Positions 48,046 to 60,223 of a DNA stretch of 64,000 nt are shown one piece after another. Made by a program: the position numbers and the translations under genes. Below the pieces are notes generated by a model. It did not search any database. It was given only the letters and a program-made list of their open reading frames with translations, and was not told the origin of the DNA. The stretch lies in assembly GCA_001986395.2 (NCBI GenBank), contig MQVO02000032.1, positions 62,001 through 126,000 on the forward strand. The letters are read 5' to 3'. This DNA comes from Irpex lacteus. Its lineage: Eukaryota; Basidiomycota; Agaricomycetes; Polyporales; Irpicaceae. Position 1 is the first letter of the stretch, and every line of letters starts with the position of its first letter.

Positions 48046-49271
48046 ATGAGAACACTTGACTTATTCCAAACCATCGTCTGTGTCACAGCTTTCTTTGCTC
48101 TCAGAACCGCGACACGTGTCGAGGCTCGACATGACGATGGCGACGCGCAGGAGGTGCTGGTCGGGCACATGCCCAAAATACAACCCAAAGTATTCATATT
48201 TGGAATGGTGCGTACTTTTCAACTTCCTTCGAGCATTATCACTAATCTATAATCCAGTTTGGTGCAGAAGGTCAAGCCTGGCATGACATCCCACAGTTCA
48301 ATCTCCTCGAGCGTAACATTTCTGTGCCCGGATTCTCCCCTCTATATCCAGATACCCACTGCACCTTAGATGGCTCTGTATGCCAACTAGTCACTGGCTC
48401 AGGCGAAATCAATGCCGTCGCGACTATCTCTGCCCTCCTTTACTCCGACCTATTCGACCTGCGCAAAACATACTTCCTCATCGCTGGTATCGCTGGTATA
48501 AGCCCCAAGAAGGCTACCATCGGCAGTGTTACATTTCCTCGATACGCAGTTCATGTCGGACTACAGTTTGAGATTGACGCACGCGAGATCCCTCCTCATT
48601 TCACCACAGGCTACGTCCCCCAAGGAGCTCGCTCACCTGGCCAGTACCCTACGAGAATATACGGCACAGAGGTGTACGAACTCAACGATAACTTACGACA
48701 GATGGTGATCAGATTCGCCAAGACGGCTCACCTCACAGACGACGAACGGTCTCAGACATACCGATCCCTGTACGCCAACACTCCGGAATACACACCAGCT
48801 ACTAGCCCACCAACTGTTATCGCTTGCGATACAGCAACCTCCGATCAATTTTGGAGCGGTAGACTGCTTGGGGAGGCTACGGAGAACTATACGAGACTGC
48901 TTACGGACGGAGCCGGAGAATACTGCACCACGCAGCAAGAAGACAACGCGACGCTAGAGGCCCTCGTCCGCGCCGCCGTCCGCGGTAAAGTCGACTTCTC
49001 GCGCGTAATAATCATGAGAACGGGGTCGAACTTCGATAGGCCGTCTCCAAGTCAAAGCGCGGCGGATAACCTGTTCCATGACTTGACGGGCTATACGTCG
49101 GCCATCATGAACATCCGCAATGCGGGAGTCCCCATCGTAGTGGGCATCCTGGAGGGCTGGGAAGACTCCTTTGCAGACGGAATACACCCTGAGAACTATA
49201 TCGGTGATGTTTTGGGCTCTCTAGGCCAGCGACCGAGTTTCAGGCCTAGGAAAGTTGGAGATGAATTGTAG
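48046..49271 (+). CDS. Purine nucleoside permease (NUP) family protein
   Basis: Two exons (48046-48207, 48258-49271) give 391 residues; the 50-bp intron has GTGCGT..TCCAG ends. A signal-type hydrophobic start is followed by PKVFIFGMFGAEGQAWHDIP, LERNISVPGFSPLYPDTHC, TGSGEINAVATISALLYS, YFLIAGIAGISPKKATIGSV, PQGARSPGQYP and RTGSNFDRPSPS. These are hallmarks of the NUP family, first described as a nucleoside permease in Candida albicans; the fold is related to nucleoside phosphorylases and has no transmembrane bundle. It may act on extracellular nucleosides, but the true activity in basidiomycetes is not settled. Confidence 0.87.
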
Positions 49272-51000
49272 AAGCGGAGAGTCGAATGTGGTTTTATACG
49301 TTGTCGTATCCCTACTAGTTGCCAGCTGGCCCGGGATGCCGATTCACGGTCGCGAGACGTGCACGTAGCTGGATGCGTCTCTGTGCTGATAAGAGGACGC
49401 CAGAGTTTCGAGTACACCTAGCATATCGAAGAAGACGTACATACTGGCACTTTTGCTCATATAATTCGTGGCTACTGGCAAGTACGGGCTGTCTATTTAC
49501 AGCTGATATCTTCTGCCTGTCGCACCGGTGAGTGTTTGCGTCATCACCCGAAATAAGGCCCAGAACTCAAAGTTCTGGACCGAAACTTGCCCAACTACTA
49601 TTTACCCCTGGATTCTCTGGAATACATCTGAAGAACGACTTCGGCGCTCCGAACATCTCATCGCAAGTTTCACGTTTTGAGGTCTTCGTCAGAATCGTCA
49701 CCACAAGCAACGAGATAAAATTTCTCCAGCGTACATGCGTTCGGCCGTTCTTGAGACATCTTGGACCCTCTGCAATACTGCGTGCATATTCCTCCCGTTC
49801 TACCAAGCGTTGCGAAGCATCGTGCTGCGACCCCTGTTCATCGTGGGATCTGGCCTGCAGGTGTCGGTGAGATAATACTTTATGCCATCTTGACAGGGCT
49901 TCGAAGCTTTAGTATACCTCGTGTAAGTGCGCATCTTCCCGCTTATAAGTATGTCATGCACTAACGACATCGTCAACGGTATTCGTTTCATATTGACTCG
50001 CGAGCCTGGCCAAGCGTTAGCAACAGATAGCGGGAAGGACAGGGATACTGAAGGCTCCCGATCATTGCCTAGTCCAGTATCTTCAGAGTCCAGTTGCTCT
50101 AGAATGATGCTCGAAACGACTTCTGTTGGCTTCTGTTTTTAACAACCCTTTTTAATGTCGGATGTCGGGTGTTTTGCCTGCGGTATTTCAACATTGATAA
50201 TCGCCGCCTCCCAGGTCCAACTCATTTCAAACTCCGACAGGAGACTCAAGGCCAAGCCGAGACCGGCTACGAGAACAAAGTCAACGGCGACTGAGATGAT
50301 CAGAGCAAGATCTGAGATGGTCGCTGTTGTTTTACGGCAGCGTTACATCGCTCTCCCCTGCAGAAGAAATCGAGGGTGCTGCAGACAGCGTTGAAGGTGT
50401 TTGTGCGTCGTGTCCCTACTTTTCTGATCACCGCCTCTATTAATCTCGCTGATCACAGCGCAATGCGTGTTGCGCGTGCTCCTGTTCGTCGGGGCCGTCT
50501 CGAACATGGTTATCACTCAGCATACCGGGTCTACTGTAGCCTCTACCGCAGCTCTATTTACGTGGGGTATGCATATGGAAAGAATGGTGCCGTGGCTCCC
50601 GAGTCACAGGACTTCGCTTTCACCATTAAATATACGAAACTCGGTGGAAAGACCAATAATATGTCCTGGCTCGCCTTTCTCGCTGGGCAGTCATCAAGGG
50701 CCATATGATTACCTGGCAGTGAGCTCGGACGAGAGTCCTATAGTAAATCCCTACATTGAAGCAGGGATAGAGAGCACGGGTCGCAAACCCGAGACCTTCC
50801 TTTCTGAACGGCGGACGGACCCAATTTGGCCTCTCCAAAGCGCCGACTAACGGCTTTTGTCTCGCTTAAAGGAGTCGTGCCTCGGATCACTCACCTACCC
50901 TCCTGCTTTATATCCCGTTAGCCGTTTCGCTCGCTTGCTTTTGCTTGTGCGTCCACGTCGACTGCAACTACCACCATCCTCCCCGACCTGCGTGACAACC
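49272..51000. other. Intergenic with possible gene remnants
   Basis: No intact gene. On the plus strand, hydrophobic fragments such as GVGEIILYAILTGLRSFSI (about 49855) and LRVLLFVGAVSNMVITQH (about 50470) look like membrane helices interrupted by stops. On the minus strand, a fragment near 50320-50220 reads ATISDLALIISVAVDFVLV. These could be remnants of the 7TM families seen elsewhere in the window, but the evidence is weak. Confidence 0.35.
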
Positions 51001-52989
51001 ATGTCTCCCACCGCCGACAAAGTTGCCTCGCTCTCTTTAGAGTTCGTCATAGTAGGGGGAGGTGAGTTTCCTTATTCGAAGCTATATAGCATCAGCTTCT
51101 TTTCTTCGCCGCAACTCAATCATTCGTACGTTAATCTTACTTGCTATGCTTATCAGGGATCGGCGGGTTCTCTGCTGCGTACATGCTAGCAAAGGCAGGG
51201 CACAAGGTGCGAGTGTTGGAGAGACAGTCACGAGTGGGGACGCCTGCGGCAGGTCTGCGCGTACCACCAAACCTGAGCAAGATTCTCAAGCGATGGATTG
51301 GAGAGGAGGAGTTGCGTAAAAATGCTGTGGTGAACCTAGAGACACCCTGGTACGACTGTGAGTGTCATCGGCCATATCACTTAAACCGCCGTTCTGACGA
51401 CTCCTATGTGGCTCTGGCCCCCGCGTCTTAATTAGTGCACACGGGCGAACTATACGGGTCATCACCTTGGCGGCAAGACGTGATGAACGAGACAGGAGGC
51501 GACTTCCTCCTGATGGCTGTACGTCCTCCTTCGTTGTTTACTCAACACGTTAAATCTCACCTATGAACAGCATGCAGATGTTCACCGGATAGTCCACCGA
51601 CTCGCCGTATCAGCGGGCGTCCAAATCGACTTTGGCGCCAAGGTCGCCGAGGTTAGCGCAGGGTCTCCAAAGCCCACCGTCACATTGGCAAGCGGGGAAG
51701 TAATCACAGCGGACGTTGTTGTTGGTGCAGATGGGCCAAGAAGTATCGTGCGTCCAGTCGTACTGGGAGAGGAGGAGGATGATCCAGAGCCCGAAGGAGT
51801 TACGGTTTTCGGCGCGACTGTCCCTGCGTCGTGGATGGAAACCGATCCACAACTGGCGAAAATGATAAAACAGGATGCTGTAAGTTCATTCAGATAAGTA
51901 TCCACTCCCTGAATACCTTGGCTTACTCGCTTTATCTTGCCAGTGGCCGTTAATTGTTGGAAACAACCGTAGTATCTGTGGTGAGTACACCTATCGATGC
52001 ACAGGAGGTAGGGAACTCTGACGTAATTCATTAATGATTTCCAGCGCATCCTATAGTACGTTTATTGGGCGGCTTGATGTTCTATTTTTCCAGCTAACCC
52101 TTCCCCCAGCGAGATCACCGGCAGTTCTCGTTGATGATTCACTGGCCTGATGAAGAGGCTGGTACCCCAGAAGATGCTCAGGAATCCTGGTATGATGTGG
52201 TACCAACGAACGCCCTTGATTATTCAAGTCTAGCCCCGGTGTAAGCTCCCACTCCCTTGCCCTAGTCTTCGTCAACTGATAAAGCCTTTTCTCTAGTTGG
52301 CAGAAGATGATGAAGGGCGTCTCGTGCTTGTGGAGAACAAGGTCTATGCTACGGCCAGAGGCAGAATATTGGGTGGATGAATCGGACCGCATAGTACTTA
52401 TGGGGGAGGCAGCACATCCAGCATACGTGAGTTCGCATCAAACTCCTATCTACCTGGTAGCTGATACGTTTATAATGATAAGCCCGGTACCTCGCATGGA
52501 GCTAGCATGGCCGTCGAAGATGCTGTTGTCCTTGGGAAGCTCTTCTCGTTCCTTTCATCATACGACCAAATTCCGAACTTCCTTCACGCGTTCGAGGAGA
52601 TACGACAGGAACGAGTCAAGCAAGTGAAGATCCGTGAAGCCTCAAATGCTGCATTCGTCCGAATGCCTCCTGGTCCAGAACAAGACGCTCGCAACGCTCA
52701 TTTCCGCATGGCAAGAAACGAGTGGGACGACGGTGCGCTGAAGACCGAATTCGAGGGTCTGGCAGAACTGTTCGGGTATGACGCGTACGACGCTGCTGCA
52801 GTATGTCCATCACCGTCATCGTTGTCATTCAAGTTCTGATATCTGTGCATCTTCGCGTAGGAGTGGTGGGTAGAGTGGGGACAGTTCCAGGACAAGTCTG
52901 AAGAACCTCGCCAAACCATGCAATTCTCCTTCGCATCAGTGGCCTCGGTGGTCGAACACGAGGTCGTGCATCAAGAAGTCATTGCTTAA
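51001..52989 (+). CDS. FAD-dependent monooxygenase (aromatic hydroxylase type)
   Basis: Ten exons give 469 residues: 51001-51061, 51157-51357, 51436-51518, 51571-51879, 51944-51980, 52045-52055 (11 nt), 52110-52240, 52297-52426, 52483-52800, 52861-52989. VIVGGGIGGFSAAYMLAKAG (about residues 16-35) is the FAD-binding GxGxxG. ADVVVGADGPRSIVR (about 163) is the DG motif. DRIVLMGEAAHP (about 313) stands where the second FAD motif GDAAHP is expected, with Asp replaced by Glu. The enzyme resembles salicylate hydroxylase-type group A flavin monooxygenases, which hydroxylate aromatic compounds with NAD(P)H and oxygen. No membrane anchor was seen. The substrate is unknown. There is no neighbour that suggests a pathway. 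Confidence 0.82.
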
Positions 52990-53541
52990 ATTGCTATTTT
53001 CTCCCAACAGTGGCTATCTCTGTGCATCACCAATCTACCTGCTTTGTTTCCCGGTCGTTTATGCATCTCGTTCTGCTTTGTCACCCCCTCATACCTCTTC
53101 GTCTATCATACCCCGCATACTAGTCATCACTGTAGACCATTCACGTCCAATTTTTTGTACATAGGGTATCAGTCATCTCAATCTGGAGTAAGCATGTTGC
53201 GTTAAATCGTCATACCTATGGTATGTGACAGCCATTGACACTCCAAGCCAGCAAATCTTTGGTGGGATAAGCAGGTCTGCGATGGTCAGCTTCGGCGGCG
53301 ACTTTCGGGTTCGTATAAACCTCCAATAGCGGCCTCACTTGACCTTGCCGAGGGCTAGACAAAACCTCGTCTTTGCTTCCGTCAGCGATCAACTCAACAT
53401 CGATTTGCAAGAGTGTATTCGGAAGTACGAATCACTACTGTAGACTATTATAGACCACGTAGTAAACAGTATTATACACTGCGTGCATCACCCGATGTTC
53501 CGCGCGGGAATTGAATGAATGCTGGTTAAGGAAATTTATTT

Positions 53542-55178
53542 ATGTTCCTTAATTGCTGCTTCGGGGAACATTTTGAATGCTGTCAGGTACAGCTATATTT
53601 AATGTTGTACGAATGTATCATCCCACATCATGCTAATTGTTTCTCGGTGCATCATGTCCAATATTACACGCAGCGTCATACTGGAAATATTCTTGATATT
53701 CGAAGGCGAGATCGGGACATAAACAGTATTTGTCTCCCTTATCGGACAAGTCATTAAAGTCCCGAGAAACATATTTGAAGTTAACATGTTTTCATCACGA
53801 TGTTGCGGTACAAAAAAGATTAAAAGTTGCAATCGGAGGCAGTTAGTTAAGACTATGAATGTCTCGCTGTGGAAAATTTGAGGGAACACCCGAAATGTTG
53901 GGTCAATGTAACGTGGTATATGAATAAAAATAGGTCCATGATGCTCCTCTCGGAAGTAGCCTTTTGAGATCAGGATGCAATACCGAAGTTGCTGCCGAGC
54001 GGTCGTGACCAGCAATAAGGCAAATAACATTGAAAATGCATCACATGAATAAAAACAAAATGGTACCGAGTAGCAGGTGATGATCTTTCAAAATGTTCCG
54101 CCGCGCACAATACTCGAAGATGTTCCCAAAATGAACATTGCTATAGGTGCAATAGACAACATCATATGCAGCATCGGAAAATAATTCTTATCTTTCCTGG
54201 CAGGAACATTGTTAATGAGTACAAACCTCATGTTCGCCGTGAGGAAGCACCCCAGACACTACAGTCCTATGACAAAAAGAAAATACTTATTGATTCTCGG
54301 TACGTGTGAGTCTTGTATCTCCTACCGTACGAATCAAAATTCAGCATTTAGACCACAGCCATTACTGAGTACTGAGTGCCCGTATGCCCGTACACTACAA
54401 CAAGTCTGAAAAATGTGGCCATAACAGACGTCACAGGTGTCAGGGGTCCCAGACTCTTGTCAGCACGTTACGTTTTGAATGTTCCCCACATGTCTTCCTC
54501 ATGTTGTCTCGCACAATGTTTATAATGTTCCCCTTTTATTGATGGCTGATGTGACATTCATAATGTTCCGCTCAATGTTATTTACATTTTTTCCTTGCCT
54601 GCTACCGAGCGCAAAACTCATAATGCTTCACGGGATCATTATGATAACATTATTATTGTTGTTCTAATGTCCTTGCAGCTATAAATGGACATAATGCGCT
54701 CGCAACCAGCCAATATTGTCCTTCCCGCAACATGAATTATTTTATTCATAATTTCCACGAGGGAATCACATGTAGAATCTCATTCGACTTCCGAGAAGCA
54801 TTGACCGTGGTCCTCGGGGTAATATACAAATATAATACGTAATGAAGCATTTTCGTTCTTTTCAGCATGATTCGATATCAAACACAGGCATACCAGTATG
54901 ATGATTTCTTGAGTGGTACTCACGATAACATGCGAGTACACACTGATATTTTACCACTATGTTGCGCAAAGTACCAATCTAAAAGGTACATATCAAATCT
55001 TGTTAATCTCTCGCTAACCTTCTCCCGCCGCCAACATTCGAAACGTTCCGCATTGCCTCATTAATGCATGTTCGTCCGATCACATCAAATCTATTATAAT
55101 AATGATTCTTCGACCAACAACATGTAAGCATTCAAAACTCTCCTTTACCAACATTAATTCAAATCCCGCCCGGAACAT
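53542..55178. repeat. AT-rich tract with dispersed ATGTTCC motif
   Basis: The 7-mer ATGTTCC or its complement GGAACAT occurs at 53542, 53565, 54093, 54120, 54203, 54479, 54525, 54563 and 55172. Near matches (ATGTTGT, ACGTTCC, GAACATT) lie between. About 0.2 hits would be expected by chance in this length at equal base composition. Both orientations occur with irregular spacing, so this is not a clean tandem array. It may be a decayed repeat or a cluster of protein-binding sites. Confidence 0.6.
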
Positions 55179-55289
55179 TGGGTGATGCACGCAGTGATAG
55201 AGCCTTTGCCACCAGACTTCTGGAGTCACCATCACCTTCAAGCTCAGGCCTGCTCAGGCGTACTAGTTCGGCGATGCATCAGTGCTCAT

Positions 55290-55432
55290 ACGATCGTAAT
55301 CTCCCGCTAGATAACATTTTCAGGGCACCGAGTGGGGAGCTTGGCCTGATCGAGCCTCGTGCTACCAACGATCCAGACAAAAGTCTTACCGGCGGCACTC
55401 CTCCTTGGTTCTGATCTAGCGATTACGATCGT
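55290..55432. repeat. Inverted repeat with about 100-bp loop
   Basis: ACGATCGTAATC (55290-55301) plus GCTAGAT (55306-55312) pair with ATCTAGC (55414-55420) plus GATTACGATCGT (55421-55432). The left arm has four extra bases, so 19 bp pair in two blocks. Confidence 0.7.
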
Positions 55433-55838
55433 GGCACAAAAGATCGCCACACATGGACGTAGATCCCGAGAGATGCTTCCGCCTCTCTTGTCACTCCTCC
55501 GCAGCAACGTCTTTGATATCGAAAAGGATCACTAATCGTCTCCGATCTCGCCTGTATACTAAGTATGTTAATGCGACTATAAGCAAGATGCGAAGCTTGA
55601 ATTGATTTCACCACGTTCAGTAGCTCACGTCTATTTGCATACTCGCGGGAACATGCAAGATATCAGCGTGCCGACTTGATATTGTCGCGGCCTTGAGAAC
55701 TTTTGAGATCTCCGACTCGTGGTAGAGTTCCAACAGAGCGCGGCCTACTCTCGGATTCAACCAGTCATTGCGTATATCTCGCGCCAGCATATCTATTATC
55801 AGTGGGTCGCAAACTATGTAGCGATCTAGCAACTCTAT

Positions 55839-57705
55839 CTAGTACTTATCCGCGGCGTCATGTACGAGGTTGAAGATGTTAATGGAATGATAGACCGATA
55901 CTTTGAGTCCAAACTCCCTCCCAATTTTACGCAAAAGTTTCGTGTTTCTCTCAAAATCCACAAGATCGATGACGAAGGCGAGCCGTTCGAAGGTGATGCC
56001 ATGGGAGCGCTGCAGGACCTGCAATCCAGCCTGGAGTGCGTCCAAAGATTTCTTCTTAACGTATAAATCCAGCACGAGAGTATTCATCCTCGGCAGACGT
56101 GGATGGGAACTGCAATGTTCAAAGCCACTCTCTGTTTCCGCAGATGCCGTCACGATCGGATTGTAGCAGAGCAAGGTTTCCAGATATGATAGTGGCCCTG
56201 GAATGTCGTCAGATGGCTGCGTCATGAGCATGAGCGTGGTCACAGCGGGACATATTCTTTGCGCGGCCTGAAGGGTGATGCCTATGTTCCCGAGTAGCAA
56301 TGTTGTGACACCATCAAGCGGCCAGTCACCGCAGAACTTGAGCAGCCAATCGTCACAATCCAATACGCCCTTCTCTGGTTCACCGGTCTTGATCTTGATG
56401 CGCACCCCAGGTGCACAGTCCAGCTCCCACGCCATATGAGAATTCCCGAGTCCGCGGCCTTCTCTCCAATAGTAGAGTGGAATGTTGTTGGCCTCATCAT
56501 CATCTGGCTCTCTGGACGGTATATCGTCCGTGAGGCATTGGAGCAGCAACGTCTGGCCGAAATCAAGTCGCTGGAATGCGGGTCTGTGGCTGAAAATCAA
56601 GCCCTTGAACGAGGGCAGTCGCGTCCTCCCAATAATCCCCTCTCCGAGGAACTTATCTCGCAAGACGGCCGATAGTTCCATCATATCCACCAATGTGTTG
56701 AAATGCGCCGGTACAACGGTTGCGGTAATATCGAGAGTGGTGTTGGATGGATGTTCAATGGTAGAAAGGATCTGGCGACAAACGTTTGCCGGTCCAGAAA
56801 CAGATAATGATCTGAGGTGTTCGAGCGTGACACGCGTGACTGTGCCGCCAGCCTCTTCATTGACGCTTTTGACGACCCCGTGCAGACCCAGGTATTCCAG
56901 AAGGGGGAGTCTTCCTAGTGCGGCAACCGTGTCCTCGAACGACAACTCTACGACATCATGAGGAATAGAAGTATCCCATTCGCTGAGAATGAGTACACGG
57001 AGGCTTGAAGAAAAGATTGACCAGGCCCAGTCGATATGGTATCCCGTGATACGGACCCGCCTTATATTAGGAGTTGTGCCGGACATGAAAACGGGCGGCA
57101 AGTGGCGACTGGTTAGGAATTGGAGAGGCGCGTAGTCCAAGAGTAGATCTTGTAGTAGAGGTAGCGTGGTGACACCGTCGAACGCATGCTGCCATTTGGA
57201 GGCACCAAATGTCGCGAATGACTTAAGACGGTGAGATACGTCCGGAAAGGATTCGGGGAACAGATAAACGACGCGGAATGTGTCTGGGGAGAATCCTAGG
57301 TTCAGGGGGGACTCTTTCGATCGATGAAGAAGCAACAGAGACTCGGGATGCGAAGCTTCCACATAATTCCAGAGTCGAGCACAGCCGAGGGCAACTTCGT
57401 GCCACTGTCTATTGACTTGGAGGATTGCAGGAGCCCAAGCATAGCTTGACCTAGTCGCCGGAGGCCTACAACTAAGCTGGCTGTCCGGGAAGTATAGGTC
57501 ACGAAGGGCGAGGAAGATAGCCTCTAGTGTCTCCCGTGGTAACTTGTTTATCGGACCGCCCGTGTCCTTAACAGTCTTCTCTGTCTGATTACGAGTACGG
57601 CGTGCACCTCGGCGTCTGATAAATGAACCCAAGGGTGAGTAGAGATACAGTAAGTCGGCGTGAAACCTACCTTGTGCGTGCTTTAGCTACAGCGGTAGTC
57701 AGCAT
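55839..57705 (-). CDS. F-box protein, subfamily C
   Basis: Exon 1 is 57705-57671 (MLTTAVAKARTR), followed by a 55-bp intron (57670-57616, GTAGGT..ATCAG). Exon 2 runs 57615-55839, giving 603 residues in frame. Within exon 2 alone there is no ATG before the F-box, which supports the upstream exon. The F-box region reads INKLPRETLEAIFLALRDLY and, after a loop, YAWAPAILQVNRQWHEVALG, followed by leucine-rich segments (LPLLQDLLLDYAPLQFL, LPLLEYLGLHGVVKSV). It is only distantly related to the five other F-box genes of the window. By family it should be an adaptor of an SCF ubiquitin ligase with an unknown target. Confidence 0.8.
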
Positions 57706-58616
57706 GTCTTTAGTAAGAGAACCTAATAGATGACAATAGGTCAGTCATATATCCTTGACCCCTACGTGAATGTGCACTCACAATCCGGTGTTCCTGTGCA
57801 GAAGCGTGGGCAGCCGACCTCAGCTACATGAGCAGCGCAGCACAGCGCCCTTGTTAGCCTTGATAAGCATCAAGAAATATAAGTTTACTAACTTTATAGC
57901 AATATCAGTAAGGGAGGAGGCTACACTCAGGCTTCACGGCCGTGTTCAAGAGGAATGAACTCCACTGGCAACCGATGCGGTAGCCTGAGCTCGTCAGCAA
58001 CGTCAAACAAAGGTGACGAAGATATGATCAGAGTGATGGAATGCAGATACAGTACTGGGTGGTTGTTGAAGCCAAAATCGACTTGGTAGTGGGGGTAAGG
58101 AGGTAAGACAAGGGACGTAAGTACGGGTGCTTCGGGTTCCTTATGTAGGCGCGCAGTTGAGCTGAGTTCGAAGTATACCTGCCCTTTCGGGCAGTTTGAC
58201 GCAGCGCCTATCAAGCCGTCTATTCGGCATAGTACACTGCTCTAGGGGCCGAATGAGTTTACGAATGGCCCATCAGGACAGAAACAAGTACTTACCATTC
58301 GTTATCATACGTCCTTGTGGCTTATTATTTCTGTGAAAATCAATGGAAACGATCGACCTGGACTCATCAAGGTAATTTGGCGATCATCAGTTGGAATCAT
58401 CGCATCATTACCAGCCGGTACAGTTGTTGCGTGCTTTAACAGGTTGTGACTGTGTGATAGAGTTCGGATACGTTCAGTATTTATACCAGTATTTTGATAC
58501 ATTCTCGTTGAAGGTTTGCTCTAGTAGTCAATGATGTTAGCTTTACAGAGGGAGGTCATGCGTCGACGACGACCTACTCTCTATATGTATCGTCAAAAAC
58601 CACCTCTACGCCAATT
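57706..58616. other. Intergenic with a small uncertain open frame
   Basis: A 95-codon open frame at 58214-57927 on the minus strand (with PVLTSLVLPPYPHYQVDFGF) reads like protein but matches no family I know. It could be an exon or a remnant. It is not called as a gene. The rest shows nothing. Confidence 0.4.
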
Positions 58617-59666
58617 TCAAACCTTGTCGAACTCAACCTAAGAAACAATATTCATCCGTATCAGTAAGAAGGAAGCACTGAAGCTGACATGACATACAGG
58701 CTGGGAAATAGCCGCATCGATAGCTCTCGCGAACTCAGCTTCAAAGATATCGATGCTTCTCTTCTTGCGCCCCGCAGTCTTGAGATCGAACGGTGAACTT
58801 TGATACACATCGCTACAGAGTTCATCGTGGCGTTCAACATCGTAAATGATTCGTGGGTGAGGCCGCTCCGATAGAACAGAGTGGACCCGATCAAGATAAT
58901 TTTGGGAAAAGCGTGCCTTGGCGTTGTGTCTGACGGATCTGATAAAGTCGTCTTCCCAATAATAGCCCAACAGACCCTTTGTCCACCATGGAAGTTGCCA
59001 CTTATCGCCATCGCGATGCATAACAGTTGTACTGACAGCCGCCGAGCATTTCTGTCGGTATCGAAGGAGTCTGAGGGTGTCCGACCCGGATATCTCGTCA
59101 AAAGCGGGGTTCTGTTCGAAGTCGGTGGCGTGCAGGAGCGAAGCTTTCGCCGCTGTGCGTATTTCTTGGCTCATCTTCTTCCTGCAGGCGACGGCGTATG
59201 CCGTCAGTACGGAGTCACCTCGCTCGCAGACTTCTCCGAAAAGCTCCTCTGTCTTCGCGGTAGCGTACGCCATGAAGTACTTACGCGCCACCAAGAGTGT
59301 GTCGCAAATATTCGTTACGAATGTGTCGGAGTCGATAGGCTGCGGGGTAAAGGGCTCGTGGTATAGACGAAGCAGGCTCTCCAACACCTGACTATTCTCT
59401 TCCAAGGAAATGATAGGCACACCGTCAATTTCCTCGTCTCCCACTTCTAGTCCCGCGACAGAGGGAGGCTGCGCATGGGTGAAGAGATCTTCGAATACGG
59501 GCGAGGCATTGGCTAAGACGCCTTTGTACAGGCGGAAATAGATGTTATCCGAGGAGCGTAGGATTACATCACCTCCTTTCTTGTCGAATGGTGTGTCTGC
59601 CCATTGACCAGTGGCTGTGGAGGTAGGGCTATCAGCTCTAGAGATAGTGCTATCAGTGTCGGACAT
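58617..59666 (-). CDS. BTB/POZ domain protein, tandem copy 1
   Basis: Exon 1 is 59666-58698, then a 60-bp intron (58697-58638, GTATGT..CTTAG), then a 21-nt last exon (58637-58617) coding VEFDKV and the stop; 329 residues. The BTB domain lies at about residues 22-135: WADTPFDKKGGDVILRSSDN, FRLYKGVLANASPVFEDLF, and LLRLYHEP before the second half. The C-terminal part includes YAVACRKKMSQEIRTAAKAS, found in many similar mushroom BTB proteins. The short last exon is supported by the same structure in the neighbouring paralogue. Proteins with this domain often dimerise or serve as CUL3 adaptors; the target is unknown. Confidence 0.82.
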
Positions 59667-60223
59667 CGAAGATGGAGAGGAGATTGTCGCACCCCAGAGA
59701 TAGCCTGTGTAGCTATTTAATATGGCAACGCAGGAGTGAGATTGTCAGCGATGACAAGGTCCAGTGATAGCTCAGTAAGGAGAAGGTTTGACGCACCATA
59801 GTTCATCACGACCCATGACCCCACGTTCGACTGGTCTAGATGCGATATATCCTCGATAGCAATACCGACACTGGCATTCGTCTATACATCAGCGGAAACT
59901 CGAATCCGTATGGAGTTTAATTCGGTGCGTTTGTGGGGGTCGTGTAGGCAGTCGTACCTGATACTACAGTACACCAAAGCTTATTCGTCAGACAATAATG
60001 TAGACTCTGGGTCGAGGCTTGAAGACAGGTACGTTTGACAGTCTTCCCAAGTTGGGACTGATCTATATGATATTGACCTGATCAACGCAGTAGCAATCTA
60101 AGTTCAAGCTCGAAAGCGCTACTTACATCGAGTGGCAGATTAAAGGCGAGTGGACACGCAACATTTACTCAATAAATGGCTTTCGTTATTTACATTCTCG
60201 TATCCCGCTTCAATGTCTACTTA
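59667..60223. other. Intergenic between BTB paralogues
   Basis: This is the promoter of BTB copy 1 and the 3' flank of copy 2. No gene was recognised. Confidence 0.5.

Larger units (their letters stand above)
52990..55838. other. Gene desert with AT-rich repeat-like DNA
   Basis: No gene was recognised in 2.8 kb. 52990-53450 is the 3' flank of the monooxygenase. 53450-55200 is AT-rich and dotted with ATGTTCC/GGAACAT (listed separately). 55290-55432 carries an inverted repeat. 55440-55838 precedes the stop of the F-box gene. Confidence 0.6.

Noticed and set aside
53450..55200. AT-rich tract as a mitochondrial DNA insertion
   Set aside because: No mitochondrial gene fragment was recognisable in any frame; the repeated 7-mer argues for a nuclear repeat instead.
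57927..58214. 95-codon minus-strand open frame
   Set aside because: It has a plausible composition but no known family, and no clear partner exon could be built.
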